NCBI RefSeq assembly: GCF_027925525.1
Contig: NZ_BSDJ01000021.1
Coordinates: 1 to 64,000, forward strand
Origin: Paenibacillus tyrphae
GTDB lineage: Bacteria; Bacillota; Bacilli; Paenibacillales; NBRC-103111
Length of the DNA: 64,000 bases
Reading direction: 5' to 3'
The notes beneath the pieces are model-generated. The model made no database searches. It was not told the origin of the DNA and saw only the letters and a program-made list of their open reading frames with translations. Below are positions 51,498 to 60,542 of the stretch, piece after piece. A program made the translations under genes and the position numbers. Every line of letters starts with the position of its first letter. Within the stretch, counting starts at the first letter, position 1.

Positions 51498-52358
51498 TCA
51501 TGAGGGAACTTCCGCTTGGAGAAAAAGAAGCTCGTACGTGGCTGCAATCCCTTCCGGGGCCGGAAACCGTTTTTCGTATTCCCGAAACATACCGGCGAAT
51601 AAGGAGCGCCAGCCAAGACCGCGCGGAGCGTCGGCCGCCGATGCGCTGGCTCCCGTCGCTTTGACCGAGTGCAAAAATTCGCTGACGGAGGCATAGCCTT
51701 CGGTCCGGATGGCGCTCTCCTCTCGAACGTCCGCAAAGCCCGCATGTTGAAGCAGGTTCCGCCACTCGCCGGCAGAAAGAAAAGGAAGGCCGTGCCGCTG
51801 CGGCTCCAGACCGCGGGAGCGGTAAACGGCGGCAAACGATTCGTGCAGCTCGCGGAACGTCTCCGGACCGAAGGTCGTGAACGCCATTAAACCGCCGGGA
51901 CGCAGCAGCCGCCGCAAATGCCGCAGCGTTTCATGCGGACGGCCCAGCCATTGAAAGCAAGCGCTCGATACGATCAGATCGAACGATAACGGCTCCGCTT
52001 GGGCGGCCCACGCTTCGGCATCCGCCAGATGGAAGCTTACGGGGAGCCGTTGGCTCGCAGCGACCGATGACGCCTTAGTCCGGATGCGCCGTTCCGCCGC
52101 TTTCAGCATGACCGGGGCAATATCCAGCGCGGTGATGAGCGCATCGGGCCAATCGCGCAGCAAAATCTCGGTCAGCAGGCCGGTGCCGCAGCCGATTTCC
52201 AGCAGATGCGGCTGCGTTTCGCCGACTCCCTGCTTCCAGCGGGCCAGCGACCTGCCGAGCTTGTCCGCCATGACGCGTTGAACGCGTGCGTGCGCGTCGT
52301 AGGATGCCCTGGCGGAGCGGTCAAACCGGCGGCGAATCGAATGCAGCCTGTGCTCCAT
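51498..52358 (-). CDS. bioC: Malonyl-ACP O-methyltransferase BioC
   Basis: 286 residues, ATG at 52358 behind AAGGAGGTGG and 38 bases inside the end of the upstream hydrolase gene. It methylates malonyl-ACP so that fatty-acid enzymes can build the pimelate chain of biotin. SAM-binding loop LLEIGCGTG (52-60), then ALDIAPVMLKAAERR and DLIVSSACFQWL, all typical. Last gene of the biotin operon. Confidence 0.93.
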   Translation of the reverse strand: MEHRLHSIRRRFDRSARASYDAHARVQRVMADKLGRSLARWKQGVGETQPHLLEIGCGTGLLTEILLRDWPDALITALDIAPVMLKAAERRIRTKASSVAASQRLPVSFHLADAEAWAAQAEPLSFDLIVSSACFQWLGRPHETLRHLRRLLRPGGLMAFTTFGPETFRELHESFAAVYRSRGLEPQRHGLPFLSAGEWRNLLQHAGFADVREESAIRTEGYASVSEFLHSVKATGASASAADAPRGLGWRSLFAGMFREYEKRFPAPEGIAATYELLFLQAEVPS

Positions 52359-53172
52359 GCCGCCACCTCCTTATCGCTTCGGCCATAGCTGCCTCCCGCC
52401 CAAGAAACGGGATATGCCCGCCGCCATCAACCGGCAGGATTTCCGCCCGCGGTAGCCGTTCATACAGCTCCTCCGCCGCACCGTACGGACATACTTCATC
52501 CTCTTTGCCGTGGACAAGAAGCGTCGGACAAGCAATCTCCGGCAATGCCGATATATGATTCTCCATCCGCAGAAGCTGGATGCCGGCGAGCAGCGCCGCG
52601 GTCGTCCAGCTTCCTGCCAGGGGTAGCTGCGGGCTGTAGACGCTTTTCTTCTCCTCATCCGAAAGCAGCCGTAGACGGAATCGGGTTTCTACCGCCAGCC
52701 GGTCCTTGGCGATCGCCGCCGACATTTGCCGGAGAACGGCATCCGGCCAGCCGAGATGCGACTGTTCCTTGGAGCGGACGAATCGGGCGGTTGCGCCGAA
52801 AAGCACAAGGCCGTCCGCGAACCCCCGGGCGGCGAGCCGCAGCGCAAGCAATCCGCCGAGGGACCAGCCGGCGATCAGGAGCTTTCTGCTTCTGCCGGAG
52901 GAGGCAAGGTTCGGATGGGCGCCGTTTGTCCCGTTGAACCAAGCGGCGGCAGCCGCTTCAGCCAGGGCCATCATCTGCTCCGGCGTTTCGGCGCAGATGA
53001 ATTGTACCGGGACATGAATGAATTCCGGGAGATGCGATTGAAGCTCCGCAAATACCGTTTCCGGCATGCTCCATCCGGTCAGCCATAAGATAACGGCGCA
53101 GCGCTGTCCTGCCGTTGTATGCGTTATGGCGGATGCCGTTCGATTTGCGAAGATGTGAATCGGGTCCGTCAT
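52321..53172 (-). CDS. bioH: BioH-like alpha/beta hydrolase (pimeloyl-ACP methyl ester esterase)
   Basis: 283 residues. The alpha/beta-hydrolase triad is visible: S104 in AGWSLGGLLA, D225 in HGKEDEVCP and H253 in GGGHIPF. In a bio operon with bioC the esterase that frees pimeloyl-ACP from its methyl ester is expected here, and the sequence W-L-T-G-W-S near residue 30 resembles the oxyanion region of BioH-like proteins. The exact type (BioH, BioG or a new class) is not clear. Its start overlaps the bioF stop as ATGA. Confidence 0.75.
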   Translation of the reverse strand: MTDPIHIFANRTASAITHTTAGQRCAVILWLTGWSMPETVFAELQSHLPEFIHVPVQFICAETPEQMMALAEAAAAAWFNGTNGAHPNLASSGRSRKLLIAGWSLGGLLALRLAARGFADGLVLFGATARFVRSKEQSHLGWPDAVLRQMSAAIAKDRLAVETRFRLRLLSDEEKKSVYSPQLPLAGSWTTAALLAGIQLLRMENHISALPEIACPTLLVHGKEDEVCPYGAAEELYERLPRAEILPVDGGGHIPFLGREAAMAEAIRRWRHGAQAAFDSPPV

Positions 53173-54347
53173 CGCGCAAGCACCCCCAACCGCAAAGCGA
53201 CCCGTTCGATGCGGCTGGCAGCATCGGCCAGGTCGTCCGGGGTATGCGCAGCCGATAAGGAAAAGCGGATGCGCGCCGTTCCATCGGGGACCGTCGGGGG
53301 ACGGATGGCAACGGCGGCGATGCCTTCCGCTTCCAGCGCAGAGCTGAAACGCAGGGCAGTCGCGTTGTCCCCGACGACAACCGGGACGATCGGCGAATCT
53401 CCGGTCCCGACTTGAAAACCTGCCTTGCGTAGTGAGGAACGGAACTGCCGACTGGACGCGGCTAGCCGTTCGCGCCGCCGGCGTTCCGTTTGCACCAGCT
53501 TCAGAGCTTCCGCAATCCCGGCTATGACGGACGGGGGCAGCGCCGTCGAGTAGATGACCGGCCTCGCCTTATTGACCAACCAGCGGATGAGCACACGGCT
53601 GCCCGAAACGTAGGCTCCGTATACGCCGAACGCTTTGCTGAAGGTTCCCACGTGCACGTCCACGCCGCTTTGCAGCCCCAGCACATGACACAGCCCTTCG
53701 CCGCGCTCTCCATAAACGCCTCCGCTGTGAGCTTCGTCGACCATGAGGATGGCTCCGTACTCCTGCTTCAGTGCAACAAGCTCGGCTAACGGCGCCTGGT
53801 CGCCATCCATCGAAAAGACCGCGTCCGTGACGATCAGCTTGCGTCCTGCATCGCGGTGCTTGTGCAATAACCGGCGCAAATGCTCCATGTCGTTGTGGCG
53901 GTACCGGACGTGCTCGGCGCGGCTTAGCCCGATGCCGTCCACGATGCTCGCGTGATTCAGCCGGTCGCTGAACACGACATCTCCGCGGCCTGCAAGCGCC
54001 TGTATGACGCCAAGGTTCGCCATGTAGCCGTTGGCAAAAACAAGCGCAGCCTCGCTCTGCTGCCAGGCGGCGAGAGCATCTTCCAGACGGCTATAGGGAG
54101 GCCGATTGCCGGTGACCAGACGCGACGCGCCGGAACCGGCACCCTCGGCGAGAAGTGCTTGTATCATGGCGTCAACAATAGCCGGATGTCGGGCCAGACC
54201 GAGGTAATCGTTGGACGACAGGTCAAGCAGCGTATTTTGTCCGCGCAGCACGTAACCTTGTCGGCCGGATGCCGTGGCGCTGATCTGCAGCGAACGGTTC
54301 AGCGACCGATCTTCCAGCTTCTGAAGCTCGTCTTCGATCCATTTCAT
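53169..54347 (-). CDS. bioF: 8-amino-7-oxononanoate synthase
   Basis: 392 residues. It joins pimeloyl-ACP and alanine with pyridoxal phosphate. The cofactor lysine is K238 in HVGTFSKAFGVYG; LIVTDAVFSMDGDQAPL and MVDEAHSGGVYGERGEG hold the cofactor aspartate and histidine. SNDYLGLARHP near the N-terminus is diagnostic. Confidence 0.96.
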   Translation of the reverse strand: MKWIEDELQKLEDRSLNRSLQISATASGRQGYVLRGQNTLLDLSSNDYLGLARHPAIVDAMIQALLAEGAGSGASRLVTGNRPPYSRLEDALAAWQQSEAALVFANGYMANLGVIQALAGRGDVVFSDRLNHASIVDGIGLSRAEHVRYRHNDMEHLRRLLHKHRDAGRKLIVTDAVFSMDGDQAPLAELVALKQEYGAILMVDEAHSGGVYGERGEGLCHVLGLQSGVDVHVGTFSKAFGVYGAYVSGSRVLIRWLVNKARPVIYSTALPPSVIAGIAEALKLVQTERRRRERLAASSRQFRSSLRKAGFQVGTGDSPIVPVVVGDNATALRFSSALEAEGIAAVAIRPPTVPDGTARIRFSLSAAHTPDDLADAASRIERVALRLGVLAR

Positions 54348-54359
54348 ACCGTCACCGCC

Positions 54360-55391
54360 TTAAAGCGCACATTGTTCAATCTCGAAGCCCAAATCCTCGA
54401 TCATTTGATAATCGGCCGCAGCGTCCTGCCCTTTCGTCGTCAAATAATCGCCGACGAACAGCGAATTGGCGGCGTACAAGCCAAGCGGCTGAAGCGTCCG
54501 GAGATTGACCTCGCGCCCGCCCGCCACGCGGATTTCCTTCGACGGGCAGATCAACCGGAACAGCGCCAGCACCTTGAGCGCCTTCATCGCGGGAGTACGG
54601 CCCGCTTGTTCCAGCGGAGTCCCCGGAATGGCGTTCAAGAAGTTGATCGGAATCGAGTCGGCCTCCAGCTCCCGAAGCGCGTAAGCCATCTCCACGATTT
54701 CGCGGTTCGTCTCGCCCATGCCGATAATAACGCCGGAGCAAGGGGACAAGCCGTAGCGTTTCACCTTTTCCACGCTCTCGACCCGTTGATCGTAGGTATG
54801 GGTTGTCGTGATGGAAGGGTAGTTCGCCCTGCTCGTGTTCAAGTTATGATTGTAGCGGTGTACGCCCGCTTCCGCGAGGCGTTCGGCTTGATCATCCTTC
54901 AGAAGGCCGAGGCACGCGCAAATTTTGAGCGGCATTGTCGCGCGGATTTCCTTGACCGCTTCGATGACCTGATCCAATTCTTTGTCCGTCGGGCCTTTGC
55001 CGGACGCGACGATGCAATAGGTTCCCGCTTGACGGGCCATCGCTTCGCGCGCGCCGGCCAGCAGCGTGGCTTTTTCCAACAGCGGATACTTGGCGATTGG
55101 CGCGGAGGATACGACGGATTGGGCGCAATAGCCGCAGTCCTCGGGGCAAAGGCCGCTTTTGGCGTTAATAATCATGTTCAGCTTGACTTTCTTGCCGTAA
55201 AAATGTTTGCGTACCCGAAAAACGGCCTGCAGCAGCGGCAGCACTTCGTCGTCATCAGCCTCCAGCACGGCGAGCCCTTCTTCGACGGACAAACGTTCTC
55301 CATCCAGCGCCTTTTGAGCCAACGCCTGCCAGTCCGCCGCCGTTTCGGATATTTCAGGTATTCCAGACATTTCGGTTGCCTTCATCCTCAT
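54360..55391 (-). CDS. bioB: Biotin synthase
   Basis: 343 residues. Radical SAM enzyme that inserts sulfur into dethiobiotin. The 4Fe-4S cysteines are C82, C86 and C89 (GLCPEDCGYC); HNLNTSRANYP, GVIIGMGETNREIVEMA and IRVAGGREVNL supply the 2Fe-2S site and substrate residues. The first start (55391) follows GGAGAGGGAA. Confidence 0.97.
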   Translation of the reverse strand: MRMKATEMSGIPEISETAADWQALAQKALDGERLSVEEGLAVLEADDDEVLPLLQAVFRVRKHFYGKKVKLNMIINAKSGLCPEDCGYCAQSVVSSAPIAKYPLLEKATLLAGAREAMARQAGTYCIVASGKGPTDKELDQVIEAVKEIRATMPLKICACLGLLKDDQAERLAEAGVHRYNHNLNTSRANYPSITTTHTYDQRVESVEKVKRYGLSPCSGVIIGMGETNREIVEMAYALRELEADSIPINFLNAIPGTPLEQAGRTPAMKALKVLALFRLICPSKEIRVAGGREVNLRTLQPLGLYAANSLFVGDYLTTKGQDAAADYQMIEDLGFEIEQCAL

Positions 55392-55403
55392 TTCCCTCTC
55401 CTC

Positions 55404-56183
55404 CTACGAATTTATTTCATTTTCCAATAGTTGTCGGACTGGCGAAATGTCGATATGCTGCTTCACAGCTTGCACGAGTCTCTCCATCGTAGCTTCGCCG
55501 CTTACCCACGGGAACCGTCCCAGCACGCGGAGACCGCCATAGCGCTCAATCAGCTCCGCATTCGCAGCGGTGCTCGGATCGTTGCGCGATGTCGCGTGAT
55601 CGACCTCGTTCATCACGACGCCCGCGACGGGAATTCCCCACTGCCGCAGCAGCCCTGCGGTTAACAACGTATGGTTGACCGTGCCGAGGCCGCAGCGGGC
55701 GACGATCAGCGCCGGAACGCCAAGCTCGGCGATGAGGTCCACCACGAGGGCGTCGGAGGTTAACGGCACGGCAGCGCCCCCTGCCCCTTCGATCAGCAGC
55801 GCGTCGTACCGTTCGGCCAACGGTTCCCCTGCCGCCAGAAGCCCGGCCATCGTCAAGCTTACACCGGCTTGCATGGCGGCAAGTGCCGGAGCCAGCGGCG
55901 CTGCGAACGTAAACGGCGCGACCTGTTCCGGCCGCTCAACGATACCCGTCCCGCGCAGCAGCCGTTCGGCATCGGTGATTCCTTTGCCAAGAAGCCCCCC
56001 GCTCTGGACCGGCTTCCAGACGCCGACGTTCCGCCCTTCGCTGCGAAGCGCGGCGGCGATGGCCGCCGTCATCACCGTCTTGCCGACGTCGGTATCCGTA
56101 CCCGTGACGAATAATCCGCGCCACCGCTTCCGGCCCGGCAGCTTCTCGTCGCCGTGCGCAGACGATACGTGCGCCCCCGTCAC
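55404..56183 (-). CDS. bioD: Dethiobiotin synthetase
   Basis: 259 residues from a GTG that overlaps the bioA stop (GTGA). ATP-dependent ring closure. The P-loop-like GTDTDVGKT is at 28-36; KPVQSGG and EGAGGAAVPLT hold substrate and metal residues. An N-terminal extension of about 20 charged residues (GDEKLPGRKRWRG) precedes the fold, and a start further in is possible. Confidence 0.95.
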   Translation of the reverse strand: MTGAHVSSAHGDEKLPGRKRWRGLFVTGTDTDVGKTVMTAAIAAALRSEGRNVGVWKPVQSGGLLGKGITDAERLLRGTGIVERPEQVAPFTFAAPLAPALAAMQAGVSLTMAGLLAAGEPLAERYDALLIEGAGGAAVPLTSDALVVDLIAELGVPALIVARCGLGTVNHTLLTAGLLRQWGIPVAGVVMNEVDHATSRNDPSTAANAELIERYGGLRVLGRFPWVSGEATMERLVQAVKQHIDISPVRQLLENEINS

Positions 56184-57547
56184 GTTCCCCAGCCTTCCTC
56201 GGTGACGTCGTAGATCGCAGCCGCTAAAATGTCCGTCATTGCATCGAGCTCCGTTTCCGTACTGGCGAGAGGCGGGATCAAAACGATCACGTTGCCGAGC
56301 GGGCGGGTCAGCATGCCGAGCTCTCGCGCCCGCATGCTGACGCGGACACCGATGCGGTCCATCCAGGCATAAGGCTCGCGGGACTTTTTATCCCGGACAA
56401 GCTCAATCCCGATCATCAGGCCTTGCTGCCGGATTTCGCCGACATGCGGCCAATCGGCTAGCAGAGCCAATTTCTTCGCCGCAAATGCGGCCTTTGCATT
56501 TACCGTATGTATCATCTTCCGTTCCTCGAGAAGCCGGAGGCTGGCCAGCGCGACAGCGCAGCCAAGCGGATTGCCCGTATAGGAGTGACCGTGAAAAAAT
56601 GTTTTTTGCTCCGCGTAATCCGCATAAAAAGCTGCATAAATCTCATCGGTTGCCAGCGTTGCCGCCAGCGGCAGATAGCCGCCGGTTAACCCTTTGCCGA
56701 CGACCATCAAGTCGGGCGATACGCCCTCCAAATCGCAGGCGAACATCGCTCCGGTGCGGCCGAAGCCTGTCGCCACCTCGTCGGCGATCAGCAGCACGTC
56801 GTGCTTGCGGCACAGCGCGGCAATCTCGCGCAAGCATCCTTGCGGCATGACGATGATGCCGCTCGCTCCTTGCACGACAGGCTCCACAAGTAGCGCCGCA
56901 ATCTCGTCCGCCCGCGACTCCAGCAGCTCCCGCAGCGCGGACAGCGTTGCTTCCATCGCCGCGGAAGCTCCGCCCGCAGTGCGGTAAGCGTAAGGATAAG
57001 GTATGACGTAAGAGGAAAACAGCAGCGGCCGGAAGACATCGTGGTATAGCGGAATCGCACCGACGCTAACGGCGCCGATCGTATCCCCGTGGTAAGCCTG
57101 GTTCATCGTAATAAATTTCGTTTTGCGGCCGATGCCCCGGTTGTGCCAGTACTGGAACGCCATCTTGAGCGCAATCTCCACGCCGGTCGCGCCGGCATCG
57201 GAATAAAACACCTTCGTCAGCCGCTCCGGAGCGATACGCACCAGGTTCGCAGCCAGCTCGATCGCCGGCACATTGGCCATGCCGAGCAGAGTCGAGTGAG
57301 CGACTTTCGCCAGTTGGGACGCTACCGCTTCGTTCAACTCGGGAACGTTGTGTCCGTGCACGTTGAGCCAGACCGACGAAAACCCGTCATAGTAAGCGCG
57401 TCCCCGAACATCGTAAAGCAAGACGCCTTCGCCCCGTTCAATGATGAGAGGCTCGCTTTGAACATAGTCCTTCATCTGTGTAAACGGATGCCATAAGTAC
57501 GCCTTATTCCAAGCTGCCAGCTCTTCGCAGGTTGTGGCCGTTTCCAT
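56180..57547 (-). CDS. bioA: Adenosylmethionine-8-amino-7-oxononanoate aminotransferase
   Basis: 455 residues. It converts KAPA to DAPA using SAM as amino donor. PLP lysine K285 in MVVGKGLTGGYLPLA; HPFTQMKDY at the N-terminus and SDAGATGVEIALKMAFQYW are typical for BioA. First gene of the operon, directly behind the BirA operator. Confidence 0.96.
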   Translation of the reverse strand: METATTCEELAAWNKAYLWHPFTQMKDYVQSEPLIIERGEGVLLYDVRGRAYYDGFSSVWLNVHGHNVPELNEAVASQLAKVAHSTLLGMANVPAIELAANLVRIAPERLTKVFYSDAGATGVEIALKMAFQYWHNRGIGRKTKFITMNQAYHGDTIGAVSVGAIPLYHDVFRPLLFSSYVIPYPYAYRTAGGASAAMEATLSALRELLESRADEIAALLVEPVVQGASGIIVMPQGCLREIAALCRKHDVLLIADEVATGFGRTGAMFACDLEGVSPDLMVVGKGLTGGYLPLAATLATDEIYAAFYADYAEQKTFFHGHSYTGNPLGCAVALASLRLLEERKMIHTVNAKAAFAAKKLALLADWPHVGEIRQQGLMIGIELVRDKKSREPYAWMDRIGVRVSMRARELGMLTRPLGNVIVLIPPLASTETELDAMTDILAAAIYDVTEEGWGT

Positions 57548-57574
57548 CCCTGATCACCGCCCCTATCGCATTTT

Positions 57575-57610
57575 ATTGTTAACCAATTATAATTATAAAA
57601 GGTTAACAAT
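57575..57610. promoter_or_regulatory. BirA (biotin) operator
   Basis: ATTGTTAACC (57575-57584) and GGTTAACAAT (57601-57610) are perfect arms 16 bases apart, as for Firmicute BirA sites. TATAAT-like sequences lie in the AT-rich middle, so biotin-bound BirA would block the promoter. Confidence 0.95.
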
Positions 57611-57678
57611 TCGATCCTATTCTAGCAAACCGATTCCCTCATGTAAAGCGAGAGACTCGCGCCTAATGTAGTCCCGGC

Positions 57679-57719
57679 AAAAGAAAAGACCTATGGAAGG
57701 TATTCTTCCATAGGTCTTA
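57679..57719 (-). terminator. Terminator after the amino-acid permease
   Basis: Minus strand AAGACCTATGGAAG-AATAC-CTTCCATAGGTCTT followed by TTCTTTT. Confidence 0.9.
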
Positions 57720-57742
57720 CGGGGCTTCTTAGCCAAGCCCTT

Positions 57743-59158
57743 TTATAAGCTTTTCCCCGTCTGCTCTTGCTTCGGGTGTTTGTGCCGATAAAACAAATAG
57801 TGAACCAAATAACAAATGATCGTAAACGGGATTCCGTAGTAAAGAGCGATTTTCTGCTCCTGGTCGAAGGCTAGCCCAACCAGCGCAACGATACATAGGA
57901 CGATCGCGAAAATAGGCACAAAAGGAAACAGCCGGACCCTGTATTTCAGATCGTGAACACTGTTCCCTTCGGCAATAAAACGGCGGCGGAACACATATTG
58001 CGATAAGGCAACCCCCATCCAAACCATAATTCCGGCGAATCCGGATATCCCGGTCAGCCACAAAAATACGGTATCCGGAGCCACAACGCTTGAAATCAAG
58101 GCGAGCGACGCAATAACGGCGCTGACGATAAGCGCCCGAAAAGGCACGCCTTGAGGGGTCAGCTTGCTTAAGTAAGGACTGGCCATATTGCTTTTGGAGA
58201 GCGCCCACAGCATACGCGAGGACGCATACAGCCCGGAGTTGCTCGCCGAGAGCAGAGCCGTCAAAATAACAAAATTCATAATATCGGCGGCAAAAGGAAT
58301 GCCCATTTTATCGAAAACAAGCACAAACGGACTGTCTGTCAGACCAGCCTCCTGCCACGGAATCAACGAACCGAGAACAAAGACCGACGCCACGAATAAA
58401 AATAAAATTCTCCAAATCGTATTTCTCGTCGCCCTCGGAACCGATTCTTCGGGATTTTCGCTCTCCCCTGCAGCAATGCCGATAAGCTCCGTCCCCTGAT
58501 AGCTGAAATTGACGGCGACCATCGTCATGAATACGGGAATAAATCCATTGGGAAACAACCCTCCGTCATGGGCGAAGCCCGAACGGATCGGAGCCGCATT
58601 CAGCCCCTCGAATGGGATCAGTCCCACGATAGCGGCCAGCCCCAACAAGATGAACAGCGTGATCGTCGTCACTTTAATGCTGGAGAACCAGAACTCGGAT
58701 TCGGCAAAAAGACTCGCGGAAAAGGCGTTTAACAGGAACATCAGCACGATGAACAACGAGATCCACACCCATGAGGGCACGTCCGGGAACCATCGGGTCA
58801 TCAGAATCCCCGCGCCGACCCATTCCGAGCCGACGGCGACAATCCAGTTGATCCAGTATAACCAGCCGATCGTAAACCCGGTAGCCGGACCTATAAACTT
58901 GGTGGTATAGGCCTGAAATGAACCCGTCACCGGCATCACGACCGCCAGTTCGGCTAGACACAGCATGACCAGATACATCAGAAGTCCGCCAGCCAAATAG
59001 GCTAGGACGACACCTCCCGGCCCGGCTTGATTGATCAAATATCCCGTGCTGACAAACAAACCCGTACCGATGGCCCCGCCCAGCGAAATCATAAACATAT
59101 GCCGGCTTTTCATGGAACGCTTCAGACGGTTGTCCTTCTCCTCGATTGCATTAGCCAT
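57743..59158 (-). CDS. Amino-acid permease (APC family, LysP/RocE-like)
   Basis: 471 residues from ATG at 59158, about nine bases after GTGGGG; an ATG at 59188 lacks a good site. Twelve transmembrane helices; the start NRLKRSMKSRHMFMISLGGAIGTGLFVSTGYLINQAGPGGVVLAY is the amino-acid permease signature with the substrate backbone loop. GTELIGIAAGESENPEESVPRATRNTIWRILFLF is the conserved middle. Proton-coupled import of a basic or aromatic amino acid is likely; the exact one cannot be told. A cre site and a long leader lie upstream. Confidence 0.9.
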   Translation of the reverse strand: MANAIEEKDNRLKRSMKSRHMFMISLGGAIGTGLFVSTGYLINQAGPGGVVLAYLAGGLLMYLVMLCLAELAVVMPVTGSFQAYTTKFIGPATGFTIGWLYWINWIVAVGSEWVGAGILMTRWFPDVPSWVWISLFIVLMFLLNAFSASLFAESEFWFSSIKVTTITLFILLGLAAIVGLIPFEGLNAAPIRSGFAHDGGLFPNGFIPVFMTMVAVNFSYQGTELIGIAAGESENPEESVPRATRNTIWRILFLFVASVFVLGSLIPWQEAGLTDSPFVLVFDKMGIPFAADIMNFVILTALLSASNSGLYASSRMLWALSKSNMASPYLSKLTPQGVPFRALIVSAVIASLALISSVVAPDTVFLWLTGISGFAGIMVWMGVALSQYVFRRRFIAEGNSVHDLKYRVRLFPFVPIFAIVLCIVALVGLAFDQEQKIALYYGIPFTIICYLVHYLFYRHKHPKQEQTGKSL

Positions 59159-59192
59159 ATAACAATACCCCACTTCCAATAATGTCATTTTC

Positions 59193-59208
59193 TAGTAAAC
59201 GCTTACAA
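59193..59208. promoter_or_regulatory. cre (CcpA) site upstream of the permease
   Basis: Minus strand TTGTAAGCGTTTACTA agrees with WTGNAARCGNWWWCAW at 15 of 16 positions. It lies about 35 bp before the start codon and downstream of the promoter, a position for road-block repression. Confidence 0.75.
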
Positions 59209-59557
59209 TTATTCTGTTAACATGGCTGTTTCCCTAGACTCCTCTCCGCAATCATCCTTTGCTAAAAATAAAAAACTTAGCATGTCCGGACATTTCTCCT
59301 TCACGCCAAGCTCTTTTCTATAGACTATAAGCTAAACAGAGCTATGAAACTGAATTTTGTAATTTTTTCCTATTATACTATAATTCATCATTAAGTCAAT
59401 AATTTGTATATCCCAAACGCCGCTTCGGCTTGTTTTTAGTCGTGAAGTCATGCATTATTGTACATTCGACAACATTCGCACTTTTCCTTTTTTCCAATGT
59501 ATGGACTCAGCGATTTTTGTAGGCCGGAAAATCTACTTATTGCCGATTGAAGACATG
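59209..59557 (-). promoter_or_regulatory. Promoter and about 200-nt leader of the permease
   Basis: Minus strand TTGACT (59394-59399), 16 bases, TATAAT (59372-59377). The transcript would have about 200 bases before the ATG. The leader holds the palindrome ATGTCCGGACAT (59282-59293) and short hairpins but no riboswitch class I recognise. The rest of the stretch to 59557 is AT-rich and shows nothing. Confidence 0.5.
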
Positions 59558-59602
59558 AAAAAAGAGGAAGCCTTCGGTTTCACCGAAACTCCCTCTTCCT
59601 CG
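59558..59602 (-). terminator. Terminator after the GNAT gene at 59615
   Basis: Minus strand GAGGAAG and CTTCCTC, with inner TTTCGGT/ACCGAA pairs, followed by TTTTTT. Confidence 0.85.
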
Positions 59603-59614
59603 CCTGCGGAAAAG

Positions 59615-60436
59615 CTAAAATTCGAATTCGTACACCTTCGACTTCTCCTTCAGCACGAAACCGCATTTGTTCGCCAGCGCAATGGACGCCTCATTCTCCT
59701 CATCCGTCGTCCAATGAGGCACCAAGCCATTGCGTACGCAATGATCGAGATAAGCAAAAGTAACCGCCGCTCCGAGCCCCTTCTGCCGGTCCTCTTCCTC
59801 GTAGGTGCGAACGACAAGGTCATGCCCGTTCCCGTACACATAGCCGGAGAAGCAGACGCTCTGCACGGTCCCGTCCTTCAACACGCAATAGCCGAACCCT
59901 TTGTCCATAAAGTCGCCGATCGAATTCCAAAATTCGTTCAAGTCTTCAAGAACGAAGTCACTTTCCGGATCGTTTAAGAGTTCGGCATCGAGCGGCCTAA
60001 CCTGAATGCGGCTTTCCGCCTGCTCCTGCCTGAGCTTCGAATAGCGGTCGGCTGCAAAATCAAATGCCAAATCTTCGCCCTCAATCAATTCGTAGTCCGT
60101 TAATGCTTCCTTTAACGCCTCGTCCCAGGCTACGTCCGCAACCGCGATGGTAAACCAGGTGCCACCGATGATATCCAAGGAATCCTGTCTTATTTTCCGG
60201 TCTATATACGAATTCAAATGGGCGGTAAATTCGGAATTGCGGCAATCCCCAACGAAAAAAGCGATGCTCGCAATCGCCCAAATCATGGCCGTTCTCGGGT
60301 GCTCGGGATCGTCGACGAAAATTTTTCCCTTATTGTTGCCTGCTACAATGCTCATCAGCGCGACATTCGTCTGATCCTCCACCGATAACAGAGGCCTTAT
60401 TTTCGAATATTCATTTACATCCAGTTCTACAATCAC
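59615..60436 (-). CDS. GNAT-family acetyltransferase, long form
   Basis: 273 residues, GTG at 60436 behind GGGGAGGAACC. The C-terminal 110 residues carry the GNAT loop (DLVVRTYEEEDRQKGLGAAVTFAYLDHCVRNGLVPHWTTDEENEASIALANKCGFVLKEKSKVYEFEF). The N-terminal 150 residues form the extra domain common in the Firmicute GNAT group annotated as acetyltransf_16-like proteins (LLSVEDQTNVALMSIVAGNNKGKIFVDDPEHPRTAMIW). Substrate unknown. Confidence 0.82.
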   Translation of the reverse strand: MIVELDVNEYSKIRPLLSVEDQTNVALMSIVAGNNKGKIFVDDPEHPRTAMIWAIASIAFFVGDCRNSEFTAHLNSYIDRKIRQDSLDIIGGTWFTIAVADVAWDEALKEALTDYELIEGEDLAFDFAADRYSKLRQEQAESRIQVRPLDAELLNDPESDFVLEDLNEFWNSIGDFMDKGFGYCVLKDGTVQSVCFSGYVYGNGHDLVVRTYEEEDRQKGLGAAVTFAYLDHCVRNGLVPHWTTDEENEASIALANKCGFVLKEKSKVYEFEF

Positions 60437-60518
60437 GTCCGGTTCCTCCCCCTAATTTCCAACGTCTCCTATCTTCTGTAGACGATCTCAGCGAGAATAG
60501 GTTGCCGGAACGGGCAGG

Positions 60519-60542
60519 ATTAAATCGTTATAACGATTTAAT
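60519..60542. repeat. 24-bp perfect palindrome at the end of the VOC gene
   Basis: The half site ATTAAATCGTTA is followed by its exact complement. It includes the VOC stop codon and lies between the VOC stop and the GNAT start. It could act as an operator for the GNAT gene or as an RNA hairpin. Confidence 0.75.

Noticed and set aside
50972..51664. A 230-codon plus-strand frame opposite the zinc-ribbon and bioC genes
   Set aside because: It crosses a bidirectional terminator and two supported genes on the other strand.
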